A stretch of 62,902 nucleotides of DNA. It comes from Modestobacter excelsi (GTDB lineage: Bacteria; Actinomycetota; Actinomycetes; Mycobacteriales; Geodermatophilaceae). The stretch is from NCBI RefSeq assembly GCF_005930495.1, contig NZ_SJEX01000019.1, positions 1 to 62,902 on the forward strand, written 5' to 3'. Both the position numbers and the translations under genes were made by a program. Below, in pieces: positions 54,758-62,902 of the stretch. Each line of letters opens with the position of its first letter. Positions within the stretch are counted from its first letter, which is position 1. The notes below the pieces were generated by a model that worked only from the letters and a program-made list of their open reading frames with translations, was not told where the DNA came from and made no database searches.

Positions 54758-55099
54758 GTGACCGCCGCAGAGCTGGACCCCGAGGACGCCAAGCTGATCA
54801 CCCTGGCCCGCTCGGCCCGCGGCCGGACCGGCGCCGCGGAGGGTGCTGCGGTGCGGGACACCGACGGCCGCACCTACCTGGCGGCGACGGTCTCCCTCGC
54901 GTCGCTGCAGCTGTCGGCCCTGCAGGCCGCGGTCGCGGCCGCGGTGTCCAGCGGGGTGCAGGGCCTGGAGGCCGCCGCCGTGGTGAGCAGCGCCGAGTCG
55001 GTGGAGCCGGCCGGGCTGGCCGCCGTGCACGACCTGACCCCGTCCGCGCCGGTCCTGCTCGCCGGCCCGGACGGGGCGGTCCGCACCACCGCCGTGTGA
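54758..55099 (+). CDS. Cytidine deaminase-like protein without visible zinc motif
   Basis: The 113-aa product keeps the general layout of a cytidine-deaminase fold (SLQLSALQAAVAAAVSSGVQ, then VVSSAESVEPAGLAAVHDL). It lacks the HxE and PCxxC motifs that bind the catalytic zinc. Position between the CNNM protein and era is where actinobacteria often have a gene annotated as deaminase. A non-catalytic role is likely. Confidence 0.65.
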   Translation: MTAAELDPEDAKLITLARSARGRTGAAEGAAVRDTDGRTYLAATVSLASLQLSALQAAVAAAVSSGVQGLEAAAVVSSAESVEPAGLAAVHDLTPSAPVLLAGPDGAVRTTAV

Positions 55100-55153
55100 T
55101 CCACCCGACACGTCCAGGCAACGGGACGGGGTCGTCCCCCTTATCGTGCGCGC

Positions 55154-56185
55154 ATGACCCCAGACGACCGGGACGCGGAGGTCGACGCCGCCGTGGTCGC
55201 GGCCTTCGTCGCCCGGGTGGCCGAGGTCGCCCCCCGGCTCGCCGGCGACGACGCCGTCCGGGCCGAGCTCGGCGGGCGGGCGGCCGCCGTCCTCCGGGTC
55301 GTGCACGCCCGGCTGCGCGGGATGCCGATGCCGGCGACCCCGGCCGGCCCGGACGTCGGCGGGGCCCGGGCCCGGACCGGGGTGCACCCCGCCGAGTCGC
55401 TGCGCGCGGCCGGCCTGCTGTTCCGCGAGGCGCTGCCGCCGCTGGCCGCCGCCCACCCGGAGCTGCCCGCCGAGCGGGTCGCCGTCGTCCTGCACGAGGT
55501 CATCGACACCCTGGTGCTGCCGGCTGCGGTGTCCTACGTCGACGTCCTGCTGGCCCGGCTCAGCGACGCCAACCGGGACGAGCGCCGGCGGGTCGCCCGC
55601 GACCTGCACGACTCCACCAGCCACGGCATCGGCGCCGCGATGCAGGGCGTCGACCTGGCCCTGCACCTGCTCGCCAGCGGCAGGACCCCGGACGTCGACC
55701 GGCTGCGCACCACCCGCCAGGTGCTGCTGGACACGCTCAACGAGGTGCGCAGCATGGCCACCCGGCTGCGCGACGTCGTCGGGCCGCGCAGCCTGGGCCA
55801 GGCGCTGCAGGAGTACCTGGACTTCGCCGTCCCGGCCGGCCGCGAGGTCTCGTTCACCGACGCCGGCGAGCACGCGCACCCGCTGCCCGCCCACGTGAAG
55901 GAGGAGAGCTACCTGATCATCCGGGAGGCGGTCCGCAACTCGCTGCTGCACGCCGCCGGCGCCACCCGGCTGGAGGTGGACGTCGAGGTGGCCGAGGGAC
56001 GGCTGCGGGCGACGGTGGCCGACGACGGGTCGGGGTTCGACCCGTCCGCGGTCGACGGCAGCCGCACCGTCGGCCTGGCGTCGATGCAGGAACGCGCGGA
56101 GGGGCTGGGCGGGAGCGTGCTGCTGCAGGCCGGGCCGGGCGGGGTCCGGCTGGCGCTGACCGTGCCGTTGCCGGTGGCGGCATGA
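55154..56185 (+). CDS. Sensor histidine kinase (soluble, HisKA_3)
   Basis: The 343-aa product lacks membrane helices. The N-terminal 140 residues are helical and probably sense a signal. The HisKA_3 domain has RRVARDLHDSTSHGIGAAMQ (phospho-His), and the HATPase_c domain has IIREAVRNSLLHAAGATRLE and DDGSGFDPSAVDG. A TTATCGT -10-like box 7 nt before the ATG suggests a leaderless transcript. Its response regulator follows and overlaps it. Confidence 0.9.
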   Translation: MTPDDRDAEVDAAVVAAFVARVAEVAPRLAGDDAVRAELGGRAAAVLRVVHARLRGMPMPATPAGPDVGGARARTGVHPAESLRAAGLLFREALPPLAAAHPELPAERVAVVLHEVIDTLVLPAAVSYVDVLLARLSDANRDERRRVARDLHDSTSHGIGAAMQGVDLALHLLASGRTPDVDRLRTTRQVLLDTLNEVRSMATRLRDVVGPRSLGQALQEYLDFAVPAGREVSFTDAGEHAHPLPAHVKEESYLIIREAVRNSLLHAAGATRLEVDVEVAEGRLRATVADDGSGFDPSAVDGSRTVGLASMQERAEGLGGSVLLQAGPGGVRLALTVPLPVAA

Positions 56186-56841
56186 CCGGCGCGCCGCCGC
56201 CCCTGCGGGTGGTCCTCGTCGACGACCACCGGCTCTTCCGGGAGAGCCTGGGCGCGCTGCTCGCCGTGCACGAGGGCATCGAGGTGGTCGCCGAGGGCGC
56301 CGACGGGGAGGACGCCGTCCGGCTCACCCGCGAGCACCGCCCGGACGTCGTCCTGCTCGACGTGGAGATGCCCGGGCAGTCGGTGCTCACCTCGCTGGTG
56401 GAGATCCGCAGCGCCTCACCCTCGACCCGGATCGTCGTGCTGACCATGCACGAGAACACGACGCTGGCCCGCCAGCTGCTGCTGCGCGGCGCCTCCGCCT
56501 ACCTGGTCAAGACGATCGGGCACCACGAGCTGGTCTCGACGATCCGGGCCAGCACCGAGGCGGCCCCCGACATGGTGACCCTGGCGGTCTCCCGAGGCGG
56601 GCTGGCCGGGCTGGCGGCCTCGGGCGCCTCGGTGCTGTCGGCCCGCGAGCTCGAGGTGCTCACCCTGGTCTCCCGGGCGCGGTCGAACCAGGCGATCGCC
56701 AGCGAGCTGCAGATCAGCGAGGGCACGGTGAAGCGGCACCTGAGCAACATCAACAACAAGCTGGGGTCGACGTCCCGGCTGGACGCCGTCCGCCGGGCCG
56801 CCCGTGCCCGGCTGCTGACCCCGGGGCTCGGGGAGGACTAG
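56182..56841 (+). CDS. LuxR-family response regulator
   Basis: The 219-aa product has a receiver with VVLVDDHRLF and VVLLDVEMPG (phospho-Asp about residue 59), then a LuxR helix-turn-helix (LSARELEVLTLVSRARSNQA, then SELQISEGTVKRHLSNINNK). It overlaps the kinase at its ATG (ATGA). Its stop overlaps that of a convergent gene by 4 nt. Confidence 0.92.
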   Translation: MTGAPPPLRVVLVDDHRLFRESLGALLAVHEGIEVVAEGADGEDAVRLTREHRPDVVLLDVEMPGQSVLTSLVEIRSASPSTRIVVLTMHENTTLARQLLLRGASAYLVKTIGHHELVSTIRASTEAAPDMVTLAVSRGGLAGLAASGASVLSARELEVLTLVSRARSNQAIASELQISEGTVKRHLSNINNKLGSTSRLDAVRRAARARLLTPGLGED

Positions 56842-57437
56842 CGGGGCAGCGGCCGGCCGAGGGCGTCGGCCACGGCGGCCGGGTCGCGCACCCAGACGGT
56901 GAAGGCCTGCTCGGTGAGCCCGTCGGCGTCCAGGTGCCGCACGCTGACCCGGCGCCGCCCGGGCCACCAGCCGCCCCGCGCCTTCGGCGTCGGCCAGCCC
57001 TGCGGAGCGCGGCCCCGGACCACCTCGGACACCAGCACCAGCGGGACGACGCCGAAGGACGACACCTGCCGCAGCCCGGCGATGTCGGTCGAGACGGCGT
57101 GGTCGCCGATGGTGAACCGGCCGGTCGCGCCGAGCAGGACGACGACCGCCAGCCCGATCGCCAGGGGCGCCTCGTCGGCGGCGGCGGTCCCGCCGTCGCG
57201 CCAGCCCAGGAAGGCCAGCCAGACCACCACGGCGAGCACGGTCACCGCCACCACCCACGGGCGCGCCGGGTCGTACTGCCAGTACCGCAGCGGGCGCGGG
57301 GTGACCGTGACGTGCCGCTTGGGGCCGCGCCGGGCGAGGTAGCCGTAGCTGGTCACCTGGCGGACGTGCCGCTCCCGGTCGAGCACCGCCCGGACCACCA
57401 GCGGCTCACCGTCCTCACGTCGGGACCGGGCAGGCAT
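56838..57437 (-). CDS. PH-domain-like membrane protein (DUF3093 type)
   Basis: The 199-aa product has an N-terminal charged region, two transmembrane helices (about residues 55-73 and 84-104) and a C-terminal PH-like part (VSVRHLDADGLTEQAFTVWV, RDPAAVADALGRPLPR). It resembles the family often found near era in actinobacteria. ATG 57437 gives the family N-terminus, not the longer open frame. Divergent from era. Confidence 0.65.
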   Translation of the reverse strand: MPARSRREDGEPLVVRAVLDRERHVRQVTSYGYLARRGPKRHVTVTPRPLRYWQYDPARPWVVAVTVLAVVVWLAFLGWRDGGTAAADEAPLAIGLAVVVLLGATGRFTIGDHAVSTDIAGLRQVSSFGVVPLVLVSEVVRGRAPQGWPTPKARGGWWPGRRRVSVRHLDADGLTEQAFTVWVRDPAAVADALGRPLPR

Positions 57438-57506
57438 GCGGCCATGGTCCCAGGTGGCCGCCCGGGTGCGGCCGCGGTGTCGGTACCGGGTGGGAGACTG
57501 GACGGC

Positions 57507-58424
57507 GTGACCCTCCCCGATCAGCCGCCGTACCGCAGCGGCTTCGCCTGCCTGGTCGGCCGGCCCAACGCCGGCAAGACCACGCTGACGAACGCCCTGG
57601 TGGGGGAGAAGGTCGGCATCGTCAGCAACCGTCCCCAGACCACCCGGCACGCCATCCGCGGGGTGGTGCACCGCCCGGCCGGCCAGCTGGTGCTGGTCGA
57701 CACCCCCGGGCTGCACAAGCCCAAGAGCCTGCTGGGCCAGCGGCTGAACGACGTGGTCCGCGACACCCTGGCCGACGTCGACGTCATCGTGTTCTGCATC
57801 CCCGCCGACCAGCCGGTCGGGTCCGGTGACGCGTTCATCGCCCGGCAGCTCAAGGCCGTGTCCACGCCGATCGTCGTCGTCGTCACCAAGACCGACGCGG
57901 CGAGCAAGAAGGCGATCACCGAGCAGCTGGTGGCCGCCAGCCAGCTCGTCGACGCCCGGGAGGTCGTGCCGGTCAGCGCGGTCTCCGGTGACCAGGTCGG
58001 CCTGCTGGAGGACCTGCTGATCGGGCTGCTGCCCGAGGGCCCGGCGCTGTACCCCGAGGAGCAGACCACTGACGAGGACGTCGAGCGGCAGCTCGCCGAG
58101 CTGGTCCGCGAGGCCGCGCTGGAGAAGGTCCGCCAGGAGGTCCCGCACTCCCTCGCCGTCAGCATCGAGGAGGTCGTCCGCAAGCCCGACCCGCGCGACC
58201 CGGAGGCCGTCTTCACCGAGGTGCACGCGCTGCTGCACGTCGAGCGCGCCAGCCAGAAGCCGATGCTGCTGGGCAAGGGCGGGCAGACGATCAAGGCGAT
58301 CGGCAGCGAGGCGCGGGTGGGCATGGAGACGCTGCTGGGCGGCCGGGTGCACCTGGACCTGCACGTGACGGTGCTGGGCGAGTGGCAGGACGACCCGAAG
58401 AAGCTCAACAGGCTCGGGTACTGA
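57507..58424 (+). CDS. era: GTPase Era
   Basis: The 305-aa protein has the GTPase domain with [19 protein letters not shown] (G1), [18 protein letters not shown] (G3) and TKTDA (G4). A C-terminal KH domain follows ([20 protein letters not shown]). It binds 16S rRNA near its 3' end and helps 30S assembly. GTG 57507 gives the family N-terminus. A GAGACT box 7 nt before it could be a leaderless -10. Confidence 0.97.
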   Translation: MTLPDQPPYRSGFACLVGRPNAGKTTLTNALVGEKVGIVSNRPQTTRHAIRGVVHRPAGQLVLVDTPGLHKPKSLLGQRLNDVVRDTLADVDVIVFCIPADQPVGSGDAFIARQLKAVSTPIVVVVTKTDAASKKAITEQLVAASQLVDAREVVPVSAVSGDQVGLLEDLLIGLLPEGPALYPEEQTTDEDVERQLAELVREAALEKVRQEVPHSLAVSIEEVVRKPDPRDPEAVFTEVHALLHVERASQKPMLLGKGGQTIKAIGSEARVGMETLLGGRVHLDLHVTVLGEWQDDPKKLNRLGY

Positions 58425-58426
58425 CC

Positions 58427-59173
58427 TTGTCCACGACCCCCCAGGCGCTGTACCGGGACGAGGGCGTCGTCCTGCGCACCCAGAAGCTCGGCGAGGCCGA
58501 CCGGATCGTCACCGTGCTGACCCGGCGCACCGGCAAGGTGCGCGCGGTGGCCAAGGGCGTGCGCCGGACCAAGAGCAAGTTCGGTGCGCGGCTGGAGCCG
58601 TTCAGCCACGTCGACCTGCAGCTCTACACCGGGCGCAACCTCGACATCGTCAGCCAGGCCGAGTCGATCCGCGCCTACGGGCCGGCCGTGGTCGGCGACT
58701 ACCGCGCCTACACCGCCGGCACCGCGGTGCTGGAGACCGCCGACCGGCTGACCGCGGAGGAGAAGGAGCCGTCGCTGCGGATGTTCCTGCTCGTCATCGG
58801 GGCGCTCCGCACGCTGGCCGAAGGGGAGAAGCCGGCGCCGCTGGTGCTCGACGCGTTCCTGCTACGGGCGATGTCGGTGGCCGGCTGGGAACCGGCGCTC
58901 GGCGACTGCGCCCGCTGCGGCGAGGCCGGCCCGCACCGGCACTTCTCCGTCCCGGCGGGGGGCACGGTGTGCCCGTCCTGCCGGCCCACCGGCTCGGCGA
59001 TGCCGAGCCCGGTGACCATCGAACTCCTGGAGGCGCTGTTGTCCGGCGACTGGGGGCGGGCCGAGGCCAGCCTGGCCGTCAACCGCCGGGAGGGCAGCGG
59101 TCTGGTCGCGGCCCTGCTGCAGTGGCACCTGGAGCGCGGGCTCCGCTCGCTGCCGCTGGTGGACCGCGCGTGA
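58427..59173 (+). CDS. recO: DNA repair protein RecO
   Basis: The 248-aa protein has an N-terminal OB fold ([20 protein letters not shown]) and [17 protein letters not shown], and a C-terminal zinc finger ([20 protein letters not shown], then VCPSCRP). It loads RecA with RecR. TTG 58427, 2 nt after the era stop, gives the normal start; GTG 58382 is unlikely because it overlaps era. Its stop overlaps uppS. Confidence 0.95.
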   Translation: MSTTPQALYRDEGVVLRTQKLGEADRIVTVLTRRTGKVRAVAKGVRRTKSKFGARLEPFSHVDLQLYTGRNLDIVSQAESIRAYGPAVVGDYRAYTAGTAVLETADRLTAEEKEPSLRMFLLVIGALRTLAEGEKPAPLVLDAFLLRAMSVAGWEPALGDCARCGEAGPHRHFSVPAGGTVCPSCRPTGSAMPSPVTIELLEALLSGDWGRAEASLAVNRREGSGLVAALLQWHLERGLRSLPLVDRA

Positions 59174-59934
59174 GGCGCGAGGTCAAGGCGCCCAACCCGC
59201 ACCCGTCCGGGGCCACGCCGCCGCCGATCCCGGCGGACAAGGTGCCGCACCACGTCGCGATCGTGATGGACGGCAACGGCCGCTGGGCCAACCAGCGCGG
59301 GCTGCCGCGCACAGCCGGGCACGAGGCGGGCGAGGCGTCGCTCTTCGACTGCGTCGAGGGCGCGATCGAGCTGGGCATCGGGGCGATCAGCGCCTACGCG
59401 TTCTCCACCGAGAACTGGCGGCGCAGCCCCGAGGAGGTCCGCTTCCTGATGGGCTTCAACCGCGACGTCATCCGCCGGCGCCGCGACGAGATGCACGAGC
59501 TCGGGGTGCGGGTGCGCTGGGCCGGTCGTCGTCCCAAGCTCTGGCGCAGCGTGATCAAGGAGCTGGAGATCGCCGAGGAGCTCACCCGGGACAACGACGT
59601 CCTGACCCTCACCATGTGCGTGAACTACGGCGGCCGGGCCGAGATCGCCGACGCAGCTGCGGCGATCGCCCGCGAGGTGGCGGCCGGTCGGATCAAGCCG
59701 GACAAGGTCGACGAGAAGACCGTGGCCCGGTTCCTCGACGAGCCGGACATGCCCGACGTCGATCTGTTCGTCCGCAGCTCCGGGGAGAACCGCACCAGCA
59801 ACTTCCTGCTCTGGCAGTCGGCCTACGCCGAGCTGGTCTTCCTGGACACGCTCTGGCCGGACTTCGACCGCCGGCAGCTGTGGCAGGCCTGCGAGGAGTA
59901 CGCGAGCCGGCAGCGCCGCTTCGGCAGCGCCTGA
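59170..59934 (+). CDS. uppS: Isoprenyl transferase (undecaprenyl/decaprenyl diphosphate synthase)
   Basis: The 254-aa cis-prenyltransferase has [20 protein letters not shown] (catalytic Asp), [32 protein letters not shown], and [20 protein letters not shown]. It makes the lipid carrier for cell-wall synthesis. The C-terminal [20 protein letters not shown] is typical. GTG 59170 overlaps the recO stop. This recO-uppS order matches mycobacteria. Confidence 0.96.
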   Translation: MRREVKAPNPHPSGATPPPIPADKVPHHVAIVMDGNGRWANQRGLPRTAGHEAGEASLFDCVEGAIELGIGAISAYAFSTENWRRSPEEVRFLMGFNRDVIRRRRDEMHELGVRVRWAGRRPKLWRSVIKELEIAEELTRDNDVLTLTMCVNYGGRAEIADAAAAIAREVAAGRIKPDKVDEKTVARFLDEPDMPDVDLFVRSSGENRTSNFLLWQSAYAELVFLDTLWPDFDRRQLWQACEEYASRQRRFGSA

Positions 59935-59938
59935 CGAG

Positions 59939-60640
59939 TCAGCCACCGCCCAGTGGGGCACCGGACAGGTCGCAGGGAGGGTCGGCGCCGAAGGGCATGG
60001 TGCCGATCTGCTCGTCCACGGCGCGCATGGCCGTCGGGTCGATCCTGGCCACGCCACCGAAGGGGCGGTCGAGGTCGAGGATCACCAGCAGCGACGCCGT
60101 GAAGATGAGCGTGGTGACACCCAGGAGCGTCCAGCGCAGGCTCGGCCGGGTACCGCGGCTGGCGAAGGCGGCCGTGCACGCGACCGCGGCGGCGACCCGC
60201 GCATCGGCGTCACTGGAGATCGATGACGTGGCACGGGTCGCCTCCAGCGACGCCCACCCCGGCCCGGCGACGGCGCGGGCACAGCAGCGCAGCAGGCCGA
60301 CCAGGTCGGGACCGGTCGGCGACGGGAGGAGCGCCGCCGCCACGGCTTCCGTCGCCACGGCGCCGGCCTCGTCGTCGGCGGCGTCGCTGGCGTCCTCGTA
60401 CGAGGAGAACGTCTGGACGAGGACGAACGCCAGCACGAGGGCGACGAGGATGCGCACAGGGGCGAGCAGGTCGGTCAGCGGGATGCCTTCGGCGGTGTGC
60501 TGGCTCTCGGTTCCCGCGCGCCTGGCGAGGCGGTGGTGCGCCAGCAGCCCGAGCGCACCCGACAGCACGACAACGACGATGACCAAGACCGCCACAGCGG
60601 GACGGTACTGCCGAGTCCACCTGTGCCCGACGGTTCGCAC
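59939..60640 (-). CDS. Hypothetical membrane protein (bestrophin-like/DUF4239 type)
   Basis: The 233-aa product has about three transmembrane helices (for instance AVAVLVIVVVVLSGALGLLA and ILVALVLAFVLVQTFSSYED) and ends in a polar tail. The pattern resembles DUF4239 proteins. GTG 60640 is preferred to the ORF's first codon at 60739, which would overlap the zur gene by 80 nt. Confidence 0.55.
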   Translation of the reverse strand: MRTVGHRWTRQYRPAVAVLVIVVVVLSGALGLLAHHRLARRAGTESQHTAEGIPLTDLLAPVRILVALVLAFVLVQTFSSYEDASDAADDEAGAVATEAVAAALLPSPTGPDLVGLLRCCARAVAGPGWASLEATRATSSISSDADARVAAAVACTAAFASRGTRPSLRWTLLGVTTLIFTASLLVILDLDRPFGGVARIDPTAMRAVDEQIGTMPFGADPPCDLSGAPLGGG

Positions 60641-60659
60641 CGCAGTGGTGCGACGTCTG

Positions 60660-61049
60660 CTAGGCCGTGTGGGCGCGGCACTCCGAGCAGGTGCCGACGA
60701 TCTCCAGGGTGTGGCTGACGTCGGCAAAGCCGTGCTCACCGGCGACCCGGTCGGCCCACGCCTCCACCGTCGGCCCGGCCACCTCCACGGTGCGGCCGCA
60801 CACCCGGCACACCAGGTGGTGGTGGTGCTGGGTGCTGCACCGGCGGTACAGCGCCTCGCCGGAGTCGGTGCGGATCGAGTCCAGCTCGCCGTCGTCGGCC
60901 AGCGCCTGGACGGCGCGGTAGACCGTCGACAACCCGACGCCGTCGCCCGCCGTGCGCAGCCGGGCGTGCACCTCCTGGGCGCTGTGGAAGCCGTCCAGGT
61001 CGTCGAACACCGCGGCGACAGCGGCGCGCTGGCGCGTGGGGCGGGCCAT
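60660..61049 (-). CDS. zur: Fur-family zinc uptake regulator (Zur/FurB)
   Basis: The 129-aa Fur-family protein has the winged helix (TRQRAAVAAVFDDLDGFHSA, LSTVYRAVQAL) and the dimer domain with HHHHLVCRVCGRTVEV (metal-binding His and CxxC). A second CxxC lies in GTCSECRAHTA. In mycobacteria the matching gene furB forms an operon with smtB, as here, and senses zinc. The ATG overlaps the smtB stop (ATGA). Confidence 0.9.
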   Translation of the reverse strand: MARPTRQRAAVAAVFDDLDGFHSAQEVHARLRTAGDGVGLSTVYRAVQALADDGELDSIRTDSGEALYRRCSTQHHHHLVCRVCGRTVEVAGPTVEAWADRVAGEHGFADVSHTLEIVGTCSECRAHTA

Positions 61050-61387
61050 CAGGCCGTCGCCTCCGCCGGCCGACCGTGCCCGGCGTGGTCGATCGCGTCC
61101 CGCACGATGTGCGCCACGTGCGCGTCCACCAGCCGGTAGTCGACCTGCCGGTGCCGGCGCTCGCCGGTGACCAGCCCGGCCGCTCGCAGCACCCGCAGGT
61201 GCTGGGACACCAGCGGCTGCGGCACCCCCAGGGCGTCGACCAGCTGGTGCACGCAGCGCGAGCCGTGCTCGTCGAGCAGCGTCACGATCGACAGCCGCAG
61301 CGGCGAGGCGAGCGCGGTGAGCAGCTCGCTGGCCGCCTGCACGTCGCTCGGGACGGTCCGCGACGAGGAGGTCGCGGACGCCGGCAT
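61049..61387 (-). CDS. smtB: ArsR/SmtB-family metal-responsive repressor
   Basis: The 112-aa winged-helix repressor has VQAASELLTALASPLRLSIV and HQLVDALGVPQPLVSQHLRV, typical of ArsR/SmtB. Possible zinc-site residues are Cys and His in GSRCVHQL and the C-terminal DAHVAHIVRDAIDHAGHGR. Upstream in-frame ATGs at 61408 and 61417 overlap a Zur-box-like palindrome, so ATG 61387 is preferred. The order smtB-zur next to uppS repeats the mycobacterial arrangement. Confidence 0.88.
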   Translation of the reverse strand: MPASATSSSRTVPSDVQAASELLTALASPLRLSIVTLLDEHGSRCVHQLVDALGVPQPLVSQHLRVLRAAGLVTGERRHRQVDYRLVDAHVAHIVRDAIDHAGHGRPAEATA

Positions 61388-61407
61388 GGCACCATCGTCC
61401 GAGCGCA

Positions 61408-61422
61408 TGAGAACCATTGTCA
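61408..61422. promoter_or_regulatory. Zur-box-like palindrome upstream of smtB-zur
   Basis: tgagaaccattgtca is an imperfect 15-bp palindrome close to the actinobacterial Zur box (about TGAAAATNATTTTCA). It lies between smtB and the divergent gene at 61456. Self-regulation by Zur/SmtB is the likely meaning. Confidence 0.45.
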
Positions 61423-61455
61423 ACCTCGCCGGTACCCGGCGGAGAGGGGCTCCCG

Positions 61456-61731
61456 GTGTTCGCCGTCACCCGCCTGCGCGTCCCGGCCGCCGACGTCCCG
61501 GCCGTCGTCTCCGCCGCCGCCGACCTGCTGGCCGCGCTGCGCGCCCGGCCCGGCTTCCGGGACGGCGAGCTGGGGCGCGCCGCCGACGACCCCGAGTTGT
61601 TCGCGCTGCACACCGCCTGGGACGGCGTCGGGTCCTACCGGCGGGCGCTGTCGGCGACCGAGGTGAAGATCGCCGGCGCGCCCGTGTGGCGGCACGCCCT
61701 CGACGAGCCCGGCGTCTACCTGCCCGGGTGA
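61456..61731 (+). CDS. Antibiotic biosynthesis monooxygenase-like protein
   Basis: The 91-aa product has FAVTRLRVPAADVPAVVSAA and LRARPGFRDGELGRAADDPE, then FALHTAWDGVGSYRRALSA, the ABM fold. GTG 61456 follows ggagagg; TTG 61417 is the longer option. Its stop overlaps the next gene's GTG. Confidence 0.8.
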   Translation: MFAVTRLRVPAADVPAVVSAAADLLAALRARPGFRDGELGRAADDPELFALHTAWDGVGSYRRALSATEVKIAGAPVWRHALDEPGVYLPG

Positions 61732-62483
61732 CCCCGCTGCTGCTGGTCGCCGGCGGGGTCGTCGTCCTCGGCGCCAGCCTGCTCGGTGGCGTGACCGGCT
61801 TCGGCTTCTCGCTGGTGTGCACACCGGTGCTGCTGCTGATCGGCATGGAGCTGACCGACGTCGTCGTGGTCAACCTGGCGATCGGCCTGCTGACCCGGCT
61901 GGCGACCATCGCCCGGCTGCACCGGTCGGTGCACCGCCGCCGCGCCGCGGACCTGGTCGCCGGGTCGCTGCCCGGGCTGCTGATCGGCTACCTCGTGCGG
62001 GACGTGGTCGGCGGGGACGCGCTCAAGGTCACCGCGGGTGCCGTTGCCGTGGTGGTGGCCGGCTACCTGCTGCTGCGTCCCGCCGACCCGGCCCGGGCGG
62101 GCAGCGCCCGGGCGCCGCGGCTGGCCGCCGGGACCGCCGGTCTGCTCGGTGGCTTCCTGGGCATCACCACCTCGCTCAACGGCCCGCCGCCGGTGGTCCT
62201 GCTCGCCCGGCAGCAGGTCGCGCCCCGGCAGTTCGTGGCCGACCTGGCGGTGTACTTCATCGTCTGCAACGGGCTGGCGCTCGCGCTGATCGGGCTGGCC
62301 GGTGACGTCGAGATCGGCCGGGTCGGGGTGCTGCTGGCCTGCTGGCTGCCCGGTGGCCTGCTGGGCAACGCGCTGGGCAACAGCTGGGCCGCCCGGGTCC
62401 CGCAGGGTCCGTTCCGGCTGCTCACCCTGGGCCTGGTCGTGCTGACCGGGCTGGCCACCGTGGTCACCGCCCTCGTCGGCTGA
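61728..62483 (+). CDS. Sulfite exporter TauE/SafE family permease
   Basis: The 251-aa product has eight predicted membrane helices and the family's repeated glycine-rich turns (LLGGVTGFGFSLVCTPVLLL and LLGGFLGITTSLNGPPPVVL). It probably exports an organosulfur or carboxylate anion. GTG 61728 overlaps the preceding stop. Position next to the zinc regulators does not prove zinc control. Confidence 0.9.
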   Translation: MTPLLLVAGGVVVLGASLLGGVTGFGFSLVCTPVLLLIGMELTDVVVVNLAIGLLTRLATIARLHRSVHRRRAADLVAGSLPGLLIGYLVRDVVGGDALKVTAGAVAVVVAGYLLLRPADPARAGSARAPRLAAGTAGLLGGFLGITTSLNGPPPVVLLARQQVAPRQFVADLAVYFIVCNGLALALIGLAGDVEIGRVGVLLACWLPGGLLGNALGNSWAARVPQGPFRLLTLGLVVLTGLATVVTALVG

Positions 62484-62536
62484 CGCCCCGGGGGCCATCC
62501 TGTACCGCAGACGGGGGACCGAGCCGGGGAGGCCGG

Positions 62537-62827
62537 ATGCCGGACGTGGACCGGGACGACCGGGCGGGCACCTCCGACGTCGACGTGGTCGTCTGGGGCA
62601 CCGCGGGCGCCGGCGCGCTCGCCGCCGTCACCATGCTGACCCTGCTGGTGTCCGGGCACGAGTCCGGCCGCGGCTTCCTGGCCGTGTTCGTCCTCCCGCT
62701 GCTGGCGCTGGTGGTCGTCGCGGCCGGCCGCCGGCTCGCCGCCGACCACGGGCCGGGCGAGGACGGTACCGCCGACGGGCCGGGACGGGACGACGGCGCT
62801 GCGGGACCGCTGCACGCCGGCGACTAA
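62537..62827 (+). CDS. Small two-helix membrane protein
   Basis: The 96-aa product has two transmembrane helices (about residues 19-41 and 48-65) between an acidic N-terminus and a charged Gly/Asp tail. ATG 62537 follows ggggaggccgg. No family is recognised. Confidence 0.6.
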   Translation: MPDVDRDDRAGTSDVDVVVWGTAGAGALAAVTMLTLLVSGHESGRGFLAVFVLPLLALVVVAAGRRLAADHGPGEDGTADGPGRDDGAAGPLHAGD

Positions 62828-62870
62828 CGTTGAGAGGTCACCCGCCGACCGCCAGCCGGATGGAGCCTCC

Positions 62871-62902
62871 GTGCCCAGCGAGACCCCCGCCCCCACCCGC
62901 AC
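62871..62902 (+). CDS. glyS: Start of the next gene, perhaps glyS (partial)
   Basis: GTG 62871 opens a frame reading VPSETPAPTR before the window ends. In mycobacteria glyS (glycyl-tRNA synthetase) adjoins smtB-furB, so glyS is likely by synteny only. The visible residues prove nothing. Confidence 0.3.
   Translation, partial: MPSETPAPTR

Noticed and set aside
53015-55951. 978-codon minus-strand frame
   Set aside because: Antisense of ybeY, the CNNM protein and others; Asp/His/Gln-rich shadow.

Overview
This window is chromosomal DNA of a very GC-rich actinobacterium. The housekeeping gene order fits: rsfS-comEA-comEC-holA-rpsT-lepA-hemW-hrcA-dnaJ-rsmE-phoH-ybeY-era-recO-uppS-smtB-zur. Many starts are GTG, neighbouring genes overlap by 4 nt (ATGA/GTGA), and several genes look leaderless. 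The selenocysteine tRNA gene appears to carry a CUA anticodon. From memory, recoding of Sec to UAG is known in Geodermatophilaceae, so that family (Blastococcus, Geodermatophilus, Modestobacter) is my best guess. This is an inference, not a match.

Layout. Bases 1-4095 hold rsfS, a histidine phosphatase, a DegV protein, comEA and the first 790 bases of comEC. Bases 4096-26766 are a 22.67-kb integrated element that splits comEC. It carries a serine integrase beside attL, a terminator, two tiny coupled ORFs, a primase-polymerase/helicase replication pair followed by a large inverted repeat (possible origin), a zinc-ribbon protein and a terminase-small-subunit-like protein. No capsid, portal, tail or large terminase gene is present. 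The rest is cargo: two predicted modification-dependent nucleases (PUA/EVE-DUF3883 and SRA-like-HNH), a nucleotidyltransferase-plus-partner operon, many small membrane or secreted proteins, an IS3-family insertion with a broken orfB, and degenerate tad-like fragments. Together these resemble a phage satellite (PICI-like) carrying anti-phage cargo.

The two junctions allow the attachment sites to be reconstructed. Joining the flanks at a shared GG restores an in-frame comEC (877 codons plus stop) with the conserved HLTAVSGANVAIV stretch. Excision would therefore switch the DNA-uptake channel gene back on.

Bases 26767-34910 hold the 3' part of comEC, holA, rpsT, lepA, a MOSC protein, two small dimeric-barrel proteins, a truncated and frameshifted dehydrogenase, and selD. 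Bases 34963-38205 hold selC, selA and selB, which with selD make the whole Sec insertion machinery. Then come an enoyl-CoA hydratase, hemW, recQ, an ABC exporter with its two-component system, and hrcA-dnaJ under a CIRCE operator with rsmE and a HIT protein. These are followed by a GAF/GGDEF cyclase, phoH-ybeY-CNNM protein-deaminase-like-(two-component pair)-era-recO-uppS, the smtB-zur zinc regulators, a TauE/SafE permease and the probable start of glyS.

Most-checkable claims: the reversible comEC disruption, the CUA tRNA-Sec, the satellite-like gene content, and the NTase operon as an undescribed two-gene module.
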